A stretch of DNA of 64,000 nucleotides. Origin: Cordylochernes scorpioides. Its lineage: Eukaryota > Arthropoda > Arachnida > Pseudoscorpiones > Chernetidae. The notes under the pieces are model-generated. The model was given only the letters and a program-made list of their open reading frames with translations. It ran no database searches and was not told the origin of the DNA. The position numbers were made by a program, and so were the translations under genes. Below are positions 1-9,800 of this stretch, in pieces; positions within the stretch are counted from its first letter, which is position 1, and each line of letters starts with the position of its first letter. The stretch lies in the NCBI GenBank assembly GCA_030710605.1, contig CP092874.1, positions 19,377,205 to 19,441,204 on the forward strand, given 5' to 3'.

Positions 1-110
1 GAGTGGCGTTATATCGAGAAAAGTACATTGATGTCGATTGGGACAAAACGAAAAAGCGGCGTAAGGCGAGGGTGGCGTTATATCGAGTGGCGTTATAACG
101 AGAGTAGACT
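1..110. repeat. Short degenerate repeat (GGCGTTATATCGAG)
   Basis: The motif GGCGTTATATCGAG occurs at about 5-18, 74-87 and, with two changes, 90-102. It looks like the edge of a tandem or dispersed repeat cut off by the window start. No coding potential is seen. Confidence 0.5.
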
Positions 111-119
111 GTATATTAA

Positions 120-1170
120 TTAATTGTTACCACAGAGTGTGTGTAAGCTCACAGGTAAAATAGACGCTAACCGAAAGAAAAAAAAATTCCATTGTTTAAT
201 ATAAGTTTCCCTTTTATATTTTGTTCTCTCTCTTGTAAATCAATATATATAATGTTTGATTAATAATTATTGGAATCATTTTCATTAAAAATTCTAAACA
301 AAGTCAACAATTAGGCACTTTTTTTATTTAAAAGAAATGCTTCTATGGCCTCCGATTCTTGTGTGATTTTTATCTTTGTTGTTTTTTGTCTCTCACTACA
401 GTAAAACGTTCCTGTAGAGAGGTTGCAGAGCCAAACTGTTTTGTTGAGAGGTTGAAACTGATTTATTACAATGTCCATATATGATTATATAAGGTTAAAT
501 ACAGAATAAATATAAATATGAATAAATAAGATTATATAATGATAAATATATGAATAAATAGATAAAAAATATATATAAGAATTGACATAAATATATATAC
601 AAGGTCTTCATTGGTGGCGTCTACCACGGAAAAGACTCCGCCAAAGATGGACTGCGAGAGTTCTTTCCCACAGAGTGGGCAGGTCGATGTGATGGCTGGT
701 GTTACCCACCTCAAGACCAAGATGGTACTTGTAGATGGTAGCCACACTTGTTGTCGATTGTAAATATCTCTCTCCATTCCTACCATTATTATTACCTTAT
801 AACTCCCTTTGAGTGTAAAGATTGACGAGATGTCAATAAAGTTGTTTAATTGTCATTGTCTTGTAGAGAGAGGTATCCTCTAGCAGGAGTGTCCTCACAT
901 GGAGGTTGTTGTACTGTATTTAGATCAGAGATCTATGAAGCTCCCAAAGAGATCCTTCTTTCACTTCCGTTTGTAGATGAGGAGTGTAGGTAAAATATTT
1001 TATTGAACTTCAGATTATTTGATTTCTAGCGAACTTCAATGGATAAATAGCAGAGGCGATAGAAATCCATCAGCTTTCATGTTGACATTTTCTTTCGTCC
1101 TGGTACAACTCCCATGAAGTTGAACATAAGGTAGTGGCCAGGCAGGCGTGAGATGGTATATAGTGTGGAT
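120..1170. repeat. Dispersed ~1 kb repeat, copy 1
   Basis: This stretch is repeated, in the same orientation, at about 29990-33360. The match starts at the block TGTTACCACAGAGTGTGTGT and continues through the CTCACTACAGTAAAACG block to a GGCCAGGCAGGCGTGAGATG block. Copy 2 is interrupted by a LINE at the site corresponding to about position 380 here. Copy 1 is itself interrupted at about 738-862 by a retroposed 3' end. A short block at 330-378 resembles the middle of the tRNA-derived SINE. The type of element is not recognised. In copy 2 the stretch 32999-33187 stays open on the plus strand and ends next to a possible splice donor; in copy 1 the same frame is broken. Confidence 0.75.
738..862 (+). 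mobile_element. 5'-truncated retrocopy sharing a TTGTCA 3' end
   Basis: About 125 bp absent from the second copy of the host repeat at 33050. It ends with GATGTCAATAAAGTTG followed by TTTAATTGTCA, a polyadenylation-signal-like AATAAA 10-20 nt before a common end. The same end occurs at 5008 (minus), 45613 (minus), 51876 (minus) and 61249 (minus) with different 5' truncation points, as expected for retroposition. The parent element is not recognised. Confidence 0.6.
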
Positions 1171-1246
1171 GTGGTTTCAGGAATGTATATTTAGAGGAAA
1201 GAGTTAATAGATATAAATATATTATTTAGAAAGATGTTAATTTAAA

Positions 1247-1333
1247 CCCTCGATAGCTCAGTTGGTAAAGCGGAGGACTGTTGATATATCAACGGTGATC
1301 CTTAGGTCGCTGGTTCAATTCCGGCTTGAGGGA
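1247..1333 (+). tRNA. tRNA-Tyr-like gene with intron; anticodon GTT
   Basis: The sequence folds as a cloverleaf with the eukaryotic tRNA-Tyr body. Acceptor arm CCCTCGA (1247-1253) pairs with TTGAGGG (1326-1332) and the discriminator is A1333; C1-G72 and A73 are the eukaryotic tyrosine identity set. The A box TAGCTCAGTTGG and B box GGTTCAATTCC are intact, and TTTTTT at 1334-1339 is a Pol III terminator. Anticodon stem GAGGA (1273-1277) pairs with TCCTT (1299-1303). The loop holds a 14-nt intron (1284-1297) at the canonical place after position 37. The anticodon at 1280-1282 is GTT (Asn) rather than GTA. GTTG at 1280-1283 is fully complementary to intron CAAC at 1290-1293. One D-stem pair is C-A. 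It could be a functional gene, a pseudogene, or a misreading tRNA. Confidence 0.8.
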
Positions 1334-1354
1334 TTTTTTCGATGGCTTGATATA

Positions 1355-1454
1355 NNNNNNNNNNNNNNNNNNNNNNNNNNNNNNNNNNNNNNNNNNNNNN
1401 NNNNNNNNNNNNNNNNNNNNNNNNNNNNNNNNNNNNNNNNNNNNNNNNNNNNNN
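1355..1454. other. Assembly gap (100 N)
   Basis: A run of exactly 100 unknown bases, the usual placeholder for a scaffold gap of unknown size. It begins 21 nt after the tRNA. Confidence 0.95.
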
Positions 1455-1476
1455 TTTTTCAAAAAAGTTTGAACAA

Positions 1477-1738
1477 TTTGTCTTCTCAAAACCCTCCAAT
1501 CTAACATCCCATGATAAACCAAAAACAATGATGATAATAAAATTTCACTGAGGAAAATAGTTCGAAAGATCTTCGTATAAATAGAAAAAAATAAATATCA
1601 TTAGATATTTATTCAATTTAATTATAAATGCACTATTATTTAGAAAGAAAAAAGTATTTTAATTTGTCTTCTCAAAACCCTCTAATCTAACATCCCATGA
1701 TAAAGAAAGACAATGATGATGATAAAAATTTCACTGAG
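1477..1738. repeat. Direct repeat pair (~78 bp, 180 bp apart)
   Basis: The block AATTTGTCTTCTCAAAACCC through GATGATAATAAAATTTCACTGAG at about 1477-1552 is repeated with few changes at about 1657-1738. It lies downstream of the group-7-like exon (which runs on the minus strand), so it could belong to its 3' untranslated region. The spacer is AT-rich. Confidence 0.7.
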
Positions 1739-1764
1739 TCAAAAAAAAAAAAAAATCTCAATAT

Positions 1765-2382
1765 TCACAGAGGGATTTTAATTCTTTCTAAATATGTTTC
1801 AATAATTTGTGTTATATGTTCTTCAATCGCTTTTCTAATTTCCTCATGAAAAACATCATTAACTAAATCAACAAGAATTTTAGTGATACGATTAAGTGGA
1901 CCTAAACCTTTAATAAAAATTTGCATATTTTTTATTTTGTCAAGAGAAAATTGGAGTAATTTACCTTTACCTTTTTTAATAAAGATTTCTTGTGTTATAC
2001 GGATATACTTGACTAAAGCTCGTATTTTCACTGTAGGACCAAAATTCATAAATTTGACATCAGCAAAGGAATTAAAATCTAGGTTTATAGCATCTAGTAC
2101 AGTTTTGATTTTAGTACCACATCGTGGTAGTATTGTCACGTGACTGTCTCCACGTCGTTGTAAGGTTTTTAAGCCTCTAAGAATACACTTTTTTAATACT
2201 AAATGTCCTGAAGGTTCAAAGATAAAATGCCTAACTGAAAAATATCGGCTGATTTCTTCGATTAAAAATGGATCTAACTTGTCGAGGAATTGTGTTCGGG
2301 CGACTTTCAGCATGAAATCCACAATTTGGTTGCCGTTTGAAGTTACTGCATCAAACAATGGTAGTATTTCAGTACCTTGCAT
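1765..2382 (-). CDS. Group-7 allergen-like lipid-binding protein, probably a 3' exon
   Basis: The open frame encodes 205 residues that resemble the arthropod group-7 mite-allergen family (Grp7_allergen, related to JHBP/BPI-type lipid carriers). The supporting features are the segment RGLKTLQRRGDSHVTI at about residues 69-84, matching the family's central L-K-x-x-x-R-x-G-D block, and an amphipathic C-terminal helix region LGPLNRITKILVDLVNDVF plus EEIRKAIEEH. Family members are secreted proteins of about 200-215 residues. No signal peptide is visible, so an upstream exon probably encodes it. A possible splice acceptor TTTGATGCAG ends at about 2346, which would drop the first 12 residues. The nominal ATG lies at the edge of an AT-rich satellite, which argues against it being the true start. 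No poly-A tract follows the stop, so a retrocopy is unlikely. Ligand and role are unknown. Family assignment is from motif similarity only. Confidence 0.6.
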   Translation of the reverse strand: MQGTEILPLFDAVTSNGNQIVDFMLKVARTQFLDKLDPFLIEEISRYFSVRHFIFEPSGHLVLKKCILRGLKTLQRRGDSHVTILPRCGTKIKTVLDAINLDFNSFADVKFMNFGPTVKIRALVKYIRITQEIFIKKGKGKLLQFSLDKIKNMQIFIKGLGPLNRITKILVDLVNDVFHEEIRKAIEEHITQIIETYLERIKIPL

Positions 2383-2820
2383 ATTTCATATATATTTATT
2401 TTCAAATAATACACTACATATTTCATATATATTTATTTTATAATACACTGCATATTTCAATATCATTAATATTTAAAATATGTATATAATAATGTGTATA
2501 TAAAAATAGTATTTATCATCAATTTATTATCCTAATACTCCTGTTAAAGGACTGACAAGTCCGAAAGATTGAAAATAAAAATTTGAACAAGAAACTTAAC
2601 CCTGGAAGCTTTATTTATTTTATAATATCATATCTATATTTATTTAAATACACTGCCTGCTTCATATATATTTATTTTTAAATATACACTGTCAGCTCCA
2701 TACATATTTATTTAAATAACTTACACTATATATTTCATGAATATTTTTTTTAAATACACTGCATGCTTCATATATATTTATTTTTTTAAAATACACTGCA
2801 TATTTCATATATGCGCCGCA
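2383..2820. repeat. AT-rich satellite with hammerhead-like block inside
   Basis: Degenerate tandem units of about 35-45 bp contain CATATTTCATATATATTTAT followed by ATACACTG (about 2383-2465 and 2625-2815). The array is split at about 2490-2625 by a block nearly identical to 59140-59320 and, reversed, to 62640-62770. That block carries the motif CTGTTAA, hairpin AGGACT/AGTCC, GAAAGATT at 2541-2570. Confidence 0.7.
2541..2570 (+). ncRNA. Hammerhead-like hairpin, CTGTTGA family (copy a)
   Basis: Core CTGTTAA, then stem II GGACT/AGTCC with a short loop, then GAAA. The short arms on each side (CTC before, GAA after) can form two base pairs of stem I. See the copies at 14184, 15341, 15395, 25097, 27268, 58250, 59230, 62715 and 63733. 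Activity is doubtful because the A6 of the classical CUGAUGA core is replaced. Confidence 0.45.
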
Positions 2821-4085
2821 CACGCGCAAATATTTTAGGATTTTAAAACAAAATTACAAGGTTTAACAATTACATATATCAAAGTATAATATCAACGTTT
2901 GAAACTACATTTTTAAAAAATACCAATATTTTAACATTTATAAATATACCATTAGTAACTATTTACCAAATATTTAAATTAAATAATGTTTTTTTTTTTC
3001 GATTTTTATTTAAATTTCATATTAAAACCTCCACCGCATTTTAACACAACTTTCTATTAAAATAAAAACTTTCTATATTCATTTTATTATATTTCAATAT
3101 TTTCCATTTTCCACAAATGATTAAAACTTAATACGTATCTATAAATGATAAGTGCAAGAAAGTTTTATTGAATAAAATAGATATTAAAAAGTATATTAAT
3201 AGGGTTGGGGTGGGGGGGTGTAAGGGGAAGGTGTTAATAATAAAATTTTCAATTTAAATCGAAAATGTTATTTTTAAACCTCAAAATATTGTTAATCAAT
3301 ATATAGGTTTATTTTAAAAGTATAAAATATTGTTTTTTACATTAAATATAGTTTTGAAACATTTAACCAATGATATTATACTTTGATATGCCATTGTTAA
3401 ACTCCAAAATTATGTTTTGATATCTTAAATAAATCCCATTTGAATTATAATTTGTTGATATTTTACCATAAAATTTAATGATAACAACCTATTTTACCAT
3501 GAAATAGCTTTTAAATATTTTTATTAAGAGTTCAAAACCTTCATTATGAGTACAAAAATAAAATAGGCACTTATTAGAATCAAAAATGTGCTTATATACG
3601 TATATATATATATATATATATAGAATCAAAAATGTGTTTTTTTTTAATCAAAAATGACCTTAACAAAAATACTTATATACACTAATTACTCTTTTAAATA
3701 AATGTGTTTCTAAATAAAAAATTTCAAAAAGAAAACATATTACAGTTAAACTTCTAAATAAAATCGACAAATATAGCTTGAAAATAAAAGAAAGGTTATT
3801 ATGAAAGTGTAAAATGTGGTTATTAAAATGAAAATTGTTGTCATTAAAGTGTAAATGTTATTTTAAAATGTAAAATATTGTAATTAAAGTGGAAAATGTG
3901 TGCGTTTGTCTTAGAAGGGAAAAACCTATATAAACACAAACATATATTATTCGTTTGGCAAGTATTCATTCGGGCAGAACCCGGGTGAAGCCATATCATT
4001 TGGCTTGTTTTCCATATTAACCCTTTTCAAATGTGTTTATAAAAATTAATAAGAAATATTGCAATATATTTGATATAACATTCCT
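2821..4085. other. AT-rich DNA, no gene seen
   Basis: Homopolymer-rich sequence with no supportable coding region. A (TA)n tract lies at about 3600-3622, a G-run at 3206-3218, and a CCCGGGTGAAGCC block near 3978, which resembles the terminal GC palindrome of the Helentron-type elements at 19740-19785 and 50140-50175. Confidence 0.6.
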
Positions 4086-4090
4086 TAATA

Positions 4091-4645
4091 TTTTACACAA
4101 ATAAATTTACTGGCAATGCGTTTCTTTTAAATATCATCAAATATTATCTCTACAGACCTTACTGCAATGATATGAGTTATTGAATGAGAGGGCTTGGCTC
4201 ATCAGTAGTGAACCCTCTCAGCGGTTTCGCAAAATTAATCTCTAGACCGCTCTACTATTGTATTGGATTGGTTTGGAATATACCCTGTATTTTCTATGGA
4301 AGGCAGCTTAGGGGTGTTTAGTGAATTATGGACATAAGCTTATAGGTCTGTAGAGGTACATACATATAATTTCAAGGTATTGCATCGAGCAAAGCTTATG
4401 TCCATAGTTCACTAAACACCCCTAAGCTGCCTTCCATAGAAAATACAGGGTATATTCCAAAACAATCAAATACAATAGTAGAGCGGTCTAGAGATTAATT
4501 TGGCGAAACCGCTTAGAGGGTTCACTTCCGATGAGCTAAGCCCTCTCATTCAATAACTCATATCATTGCAGTAAGGTCTGTAGAGATAATATTTGATGAT
4601 ATTTAAAAGAAACGCATTGCCAGTAAATTTATTTGTGTAAAATTT
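4091..4645. mobile_element. Foldback element with ~250-bp inverted arms
   Basis: The left arm 4091-4345 and right arm 4388-4645 are near-perfect reverse complements, for example AAATTTACTGGCAATGCG on the left and CGCATTGCCAGTAAATTT on the right. Each arm contains the family core: GCGAAACCGCT, then GAGGGTTCACTNCNGATGAGC, then CCCTCTCATT, then CATTGCAGTAAGG. Related copies are at 15700, 20505, 21040, 29505, 54715, 55080, 55670, 59550 and 59850. No transposase is encoded. Confidence 0.85.
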
Positions 4646-4849
4646 TAACGATAGATGTCAATTAAATTTATAAATATAACATTCCTATTTAAATACTTTG
4701 AAAACTGTTAATATGTTTCATTTCATAATATGACTTTGGTGTGCTATATGAATACTTAATATTTAGCAGTATTTTAGTATATTGTTATTAAAAGTTTAAT
4801 AACTGAAAAAACAATAGAAAAAATAAAAGATAAGTGGGTCAGGTGTTGA

Positions 4850-5140
4850 TATTAAAAATAAATAAGGCATTTCCTGACAACGAGCATATGTACTTTTTAG
4901 ACGGCAAATCCCCTAAATAAACGTTTAGTTTATTTTTGATCCACTAGATGGCGCTTTGCCATCTAAAAAGCACATGTGCTCGTGGTCAGGAGAGAGAGAG
5001 AGAGAGACAATTGACAATTGACATATTTTTATTGACATCTTGTCAATACATGTAAAGTGCACAGTCCGCACTAATTATGAGAAAATGAGAAATTTACAAT
5101 GAGGAGAGAGAGAGAGATATGCCTTCTTTATTTTTAGTTT
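4850..5140. mobile_element. Foldback element (GAGCACATGTGC family) with nested retrocopy
   Basis: Inverted arms around CATTTCCTGACNACGAGCA (4870-4890) and TGCTCGTGGTCAGG (4977-4990). The far arm is split at about 4990-5117 by a (GA)n-flanked insert containing the TTGACAATT / TATTGACATCTTGTCAATA retrocopy end (minus strand). The arm resumes with ATGCCTTCTTTATTTTTA at 5120. Related elements lie at 6715-7030, 54955-55075 and 55250-55360. Confidence 0.7.
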
Positions 5141-5630
5141 AATAACTATTATAAAGGTTATTAATGATATAGAATAATATATTCTAAACATTGTATTTTC
5201 GCTTGGTTTTATTTGTGTTATAAATTAAATTTGCAGGTTTAAACTATATAAGATTAATCTCTATTTCTTTCTCTTTTTAAAAGAAATTTCCTCACAGAAA
5301 AACAAAAATGCGTTTCTCAACATTTATTCAGCTTTAATCAATTTCCAATTAATTTTACTTTTCGAATTTAATTTTTTCACATTTTAAAACTCAAATTCGA
5401 TGTGTTTTTTTTTTTAGTATTTAATTTTATTTATCTGTGAATTTTAATTAATTGAGTCGTAGCCAGACGATTTATTATTTTTTAATAAATAAATTAGTTG
5501 ATAAAATATCTCTCACTTTATTATTTTATATGTTTATTTTAAATATTAAATGTCATAGAACCTTTTTTGAAATTTATTTTTTATATAATTTTTACTAATT
5601 ATTTATATAAATTTTTCACTTTTGTGTTAT
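5141..5630. other. AT-rich DNA, no gene seen
   Basis: Low-complexity AT-rich sequence with stop codons in all frames and no recognised repeat. Confidence 0.55.
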
Positions 5631-5635
5631 AATAT

Positions 5636-5876
5636 TGTAGTGTTGAAAATAATTAGCCAGTCGGTTAATTAACTTAACAAACAAAAAGATAGTTTTTATT
5701 ATTCTATCTAAAGAGAAGGAAGGAAATATCTAAAAGATTAAATAGTAAACAACGAGAGAAGAAAAAGGAATCAGTCTCGTGCCCACGCGGCCTTGCACGG
5801 GTTACTTCCACAGGCAGTGACGTCAGCTCCAGAGTTGCCGAGCCAGCAATTTCACTATGAAGTCGGCTTTGGTACA
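5636..5876 (-). mobile_element. Short LTR-like element (TGTA...TACA), copy 1
   Basis: About 241 bp, the reverse complement of 51213-51454. Ends are TGTA and TACA, and the flanking 4-bp target duplication is ATAT at 5632-5635 and 5877-5880. TG...CA ends plus a 4-bp duplication are those of LTR retroelements, so this is probably a solo LTR or a terminal-repeat miniature element. The interior is more GC-rich than the surroundings (CACGCGGCCTTGCACGGG). No coding function is supported. Confidence 0.7.
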
Positions 5877-5993
5877 ATATTACCAATATATTTGACACAC
5901 ATTTATTAAATGTTACTTTTTAAATGTCGATTAATAAATTTATTTTTAATCAATCATATTTTTAAATCGTAGTTAAATTTACTGTGTATTTTT

Positions 5994-6272
5994 TGGGGGG
6001 TTCGTTGGAAGGCTGGTTAAACCGTTTGGTTTTTCCACCACTACGACCTGGGTTCGATTCCCGCCTTGGACACCTTTTTCTGTTTAAAAAAAAAATGCTC
6101 CAATGGCCCCCGATTCTTGCAAAAGTCCAACCCCACCAGCGAGTGCAAGTAACCAAACGGGGCTCTGGCTCATTTGTAATTGCAAAGTCGAACTGCTTTC
6201 ACATGTGTGTAGACATGTGGTGTACTTACAGTAAAAGCAGTCGCTAACTACCCACCATGATTATCATTAAGC
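5994..6272 (+). mobile_element. tRNA-derived SINE
   Basis: The head (5994-6072) is tRNA-like with B box GGTTCGATTCC at 6051-6061 and a TTGGACAC end. It is followed by an A-run, then the family body: GCTCCAATGGCCCCCGATTC, CCCCACCAGCGAGTGCAAGT, AACCAAACGGGGCTC, ACATGTGTGTAGACATGTGG, CTACCCACCATGATTATCAT, and an A-rich tail. Other copies: 18870, 19305, 23095, 27905, 28420, 29895 (head only), 33362, 46135 and 60271. Confidence 0.85.
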
Positions 6273-6714
6273 AAAAAAAAAAAACTATGTATTTTATATA
6301 TACAACAAAATCATAATATTGTCAAGAAATTGGTTTATGTAAATCAAATGTAAATCAAATGTCTCTATTAGTAAATATGTAAATACTTTTATGTTTAATG
6401 TTATATAAGGAAGGTATGTAAATTCTGTAACTGATTTTTCATTTTCTTGTTTTGTTGTGAGGAAAACATCACTCACAAAGTTTATCAATTGATCAATAAA
6501 ACTCTAAATTGATATTGCGATAATATTATTGGGTAAAAACTTAATCATTTTTATTTTAAAATGTATATCGTGGCATACACATATAAATCTGAGCTTGCAC
6601 GATTTGCACAGTGAATATAGAAATTTTCATGATTTTTTAATGTTTGTTGAAGTTATTTGAACAAATTTTCTCAAAGCTAATATAATGGTTATATTATTTA
6701 AAATATACATAAAT

Positions 6715-7030
6715 ATTAAAAATGGCATATCCTGACCAGGAGCACATGTGCTTTACAGAAGGCAGAGCGCCATCTGGTGGAACAGAAATCAACTAAACAT
6801 TGATTTAACCTGTTCCCTGATATTTGGCCAACCCAATTTATTGATAAATCAAGAAAAGCCATCCACGATTTATCAAGAATTGATTTATCAATAAATTGGG
6901 TTGGCCAAATATCAGGGAACAGGCTAACTCAATGTTTAGTTGATTTCTGTTCCACCAGATGGCGCTCTGCCTTCTGTAAAGCACATGTGCTCCTGGTCAG
7001 GATATGCCATTTTTAATATTGATTTCAACA
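6715..7030. mobile_element. Foldback element (GAGCACATGTGC family)
   Basis: Arms of about 125 bp: 6715-6840 and 6896-7022 are reverse complements (AATGGCATATCCTGACCAGG on the left, CCTGGTCAGGATATGCCATT on the right). Both arms include CAGAGCGCCATCTGGTGG. The centre holds a smaller palindrome around AATTGATTTATCAA. No coding content. Confidence 0.85.
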
Positions 7031-7600
7031 CCTGATCTTTTTATCTTTTTTTTTCTTTCGTTTTTTAATATACATAAATGCGATTTTGAGTCACAGTTAT
7101 TTTATTCACTATTTTATATCACGATCAAGGGAAGAATTTAAAATATTAAAATGGCCAAATATTTTTAAAAACAACACAAAAGCAATTTATAGAATAAAAT
7201 AATATGTAAATTTTTCCCGTTTCTACTTTTTTTTCCTTTCTATATGAATATATAAGTCATCTTACTTTTAAAACATCTATCTAGCTACACGGATGAAACA
7301 AATGGCTTTTGACCTGAAAAAACATGACGTATATCAAACTTTGTTTTAAAGTGTCACTTTCAACTTTGCTTAATAAGCTAAAACTTTTATAAAATAATAA
7401 ATTTCTTACCTAATTAAATTAGTTACCTAGATGAGAAGAGAGAGGATTGAAAACAAACCAACCAGGTAAGTTATTTAAATATGTACTTATTCGCGTTTTA
7501 AATACTCATTTAATAGTTGGAAACACACACACATAAAAAACATATGCAATCTTACGCATTTAAATTTCAATGTAACACATTTTAAGGTATTTAATTGAAA
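7031..7600. other. AT-rich DNA, no gene seen
   Basis: Low-complexity sequence with a short CACACACACA tract at about 7525. No supportable gene. Confidence 0.5.
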
Positions 7601-7832
7601 AGGCATATATTGGATCAAAATATCATTTATTTTACCAATATTTCAGTTGGCTGAACGCCAACCTTTATCTAGATGTTATAACATTTAAAAGTGTGTCAAC
7701 AACAACTGTTACAACACCTTGATAAAGGTTGGCGTTCAGCCAACTGAAATATTGGTAAAATAATTGATTTTTTGATCCAATATATGCCTTTTTAATTAAA
7801 GATTTATTTATGGATTGCTCTATTTTCAATAT
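7600..7832. mobile_element. Foldback element carrying TTGATAA hammerhead-like motifs
   Basis: Inverted arms start GGCATATATTGGATCAAAAT (7602) and end ATTTTTTGATCCAATATATGCC-like near 7790. Each arm has the hairpin GTTGGCGTTCAGCCAAC. Reading the right arm (7717-7760), the order is CACC, TTGATAA, A, hairpin GGTTGGC-GTTCA-GCCAACT, GAAA, TATT, GGT. Copies: 11200-11310, 18976-19070, 22558-22735. Confidence 0.75.
7717..7758 (+). ncRNA. Hammerhead-like motif with U3-A8 core
   Basis: ACC and GGT can form stem I. TTGATAA replaces CUGAUGA, which changes C3 to U and G8 to A together. Stem II is seven pairs closed by G-U (GGTTGGC/GCCAACT). GAAA is intact and ATAT can form a palindromic (dimer) stem III. 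Related copies vary mainly in stem I. Confidence 0.45.
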
Positions 7833-9282
7833 TTTAAGGTATAATATATATACGAGTGTGAAAACGGATGCAAATTTTATAGCTTATACATTATTAAATT
7901 ATAGTAATATATCAAATAAGCGCGTAAAATTATGTTTAAAAATTAATTTTAAACTATACCTGCTGTTTTATTTTCTAAATGGCATTTTACAGCTGGAGAT
8001 TCCGAAGTAATGCCTAAAAAAATGACAAAAACAATTAGATTTTATATTTAAATATTTTTATATTAATTAGAAAAAAATATGCATATATGAAATATCACAT
8101 TATTTTAAGTTATTAAAAAGAAAAAGAAAATTAAAAAACATTCTCGTAATTTACAAAATTCCTTAAATTAATCTTTTTATATAATAATTACAAAATAAAA
8201 CTTTTATATAAATTTAAAAAATTCGTGCATTTATAATAAAAAAAATTATTAAAATACTCTAGATTATAATATTCGTTATATATAAAAAATCTATATACAT
8301 TAAATTTTAGAGGTATATTTGTGCACAAAAATGTTTTAAAGATATAAAAACAAAATACTTATTTTTTATTGAACATTCATATTTTAAAAATTAATTTCTT
8401 AAATATTTGTTTGTAAGTTTAATTTATTTTGTAACTTTATATATCCTCACAAATAGTTCTTTAATAATTGTTTATTTTTATAATTTATTAATATAGTAAA
8501 TATATTTTTATATGATATATCTTTTGATAATAAATACTAATATAAAAATAAATATTATATATATATATATATACATATTAAGGATTCCTCCCGTTTTTTA
8601 GGTTATTTGACTTAAAAAAAAGTAATTAAGTCTATTTTTTGTTTAAAATTTTTAAAATGTCTTACCCATTTTTAATATATTTTCGCCTCAAATTTATTTT
8701 GTTTTTAATAGCGTTTTTATAAAATAGTAAATGACACTTTTAAAATATATAATGGCTATACCTTTTATAATTATCTTTTGGTTTTAATTTATCACTAACA
8801 AGCTCGTAATAAATTTGAAAATTAAAAACAAAAATTTATAAATATAAATATAAATATAAATAATTATAAATATATTTTTCATTATTTTAAAATATTTACA
8901 GATATTGTTTTTTTACAATATTCATAGAAAATATTTTATTTTTTGATCTCAAAGAAAAATATGCTTGGCGTAAAATATTTTCCCCGCAATGAAACCTGTC
9001 TACCAATATGACAAATTTGATTATAGAAAACTTTTCATTTCTCATGAAAAATAATATAAATTTTAAAATATTTATTTCAAAAATTCCTTTTTCCACAAAC
9101 AATTTTTGAATTTATAATATGCAGTGGTTTGTTTTGTTAATGCAGAGAGGGAGGGGATATTTAATATATAAATTACATAATCCTCTGAAATATTATAATG
9201 AATAAAATGTGAATTTGTTTGCTTTTATAACCTTAAAATTAAATACCCGGGTATTATCATTGTTGCATAGCTCCGTTTTTTT
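7833..9282. other. AT-rich DNA, no gene seen
   Basis: Very AT-rich; (TA)n at about 8557-8572. The open frames here are short and of low complexity and I do not support any of them as genes. Confidence 0.55.
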
Positions 9283-9283
9283 T

Positions 9284-9520
9284 GCATAAAAATACACTCA
9301 TAGACAAAACTTAATGAAATTGTATCTTTTAGCATGTATATTGGGATTCAGACAATAACTCTGAAAGATATTACAGTGACCTTTATTGAAGATAAACGAG
9401 ATAACCAAGTGGAAATAAAATTGTCTCTATCTCCTTAGAAAAAAATAAAAAATAAACAGACGACCGGCGATATCAAAGACTTTCCACTACCTTAAGTTTT
9501 ATCCATAAGTATATTTATCT
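9284..9520 (+). mobile_element. MITE, ACACTCATGGACAAAACTT family
   Basis: Terminal inverted repeats ATACACTCATAGACAAAACTT (left) and AAGTTTTATCCATAAGTAT (right) flank the family body: GATTCAGACAATAACTCTGA, GTGACCTTTATTGAAGA, CGAGATAACCAAGTG, and AGACGACCGGCGATATCAAA. Other copies: 17123, 21624 (minus), 23563, 35097, 62105 (minus) and the arrays at 46551 and 53814. Confidence 0.8.
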
Positions 9521-9521
9521 T

Positions 9522-9800
9522 CTTATATATAAAAGTTAATGTCTGTTGTCTGTTTCGCGATAAACTCAAAACCTACTGAACCAATTGGTACCAAATTTTG
9601 CATGTCGCTTTTTAAAACCCCGAGGAAAGTTTTCGGCTACATTTTGATTAGTATTTTTGGCTATTTATTTTTTAATCTGAAGAACTTTTTTTATGCGGAG
9701 TAAATACGAGGCGAAGTAACAATACCAGGCTAATTAAGCGACCAATGAGCGTTCTGCATTTTTTTCAAGTTCAAGCCGGGTCATTCGTTTAGTTAGATAA
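9522..9800. mobile_element. Non-autonomous Helentron-type element (HINE-like)
   Basis: Contains the widespread arthropod Helentron-derived pattern TATATAAAAGTTAATGTCTG, TTCGCGATAAACTC, AAAACCTACTGAACCAATTG, GTACCAAATTTTGCATG. No protein coding. Family call rests on recognising this pattern, not on an alignment. Confidence 0.5.

Noticed and set aside
1262-1528. Open frames across the N gap
   Set aside because: They are runs of unknown residues and overlap the tRNA.
3600-3622. (TA)n tract as an origin or regulatory element
   Set aside because: Simple AT dinucleotide runs occur throughout and nothing else supports a function.
8896-9102. Lysine/isoleucine/phenylalanine-rich open frames in AT-rich DNA (also 7810-8010, 11838-12155, 27506-27703)
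   Set aside because: Composition is that expected from random AT-rich sequence and no motif, start context or conservation supports them.
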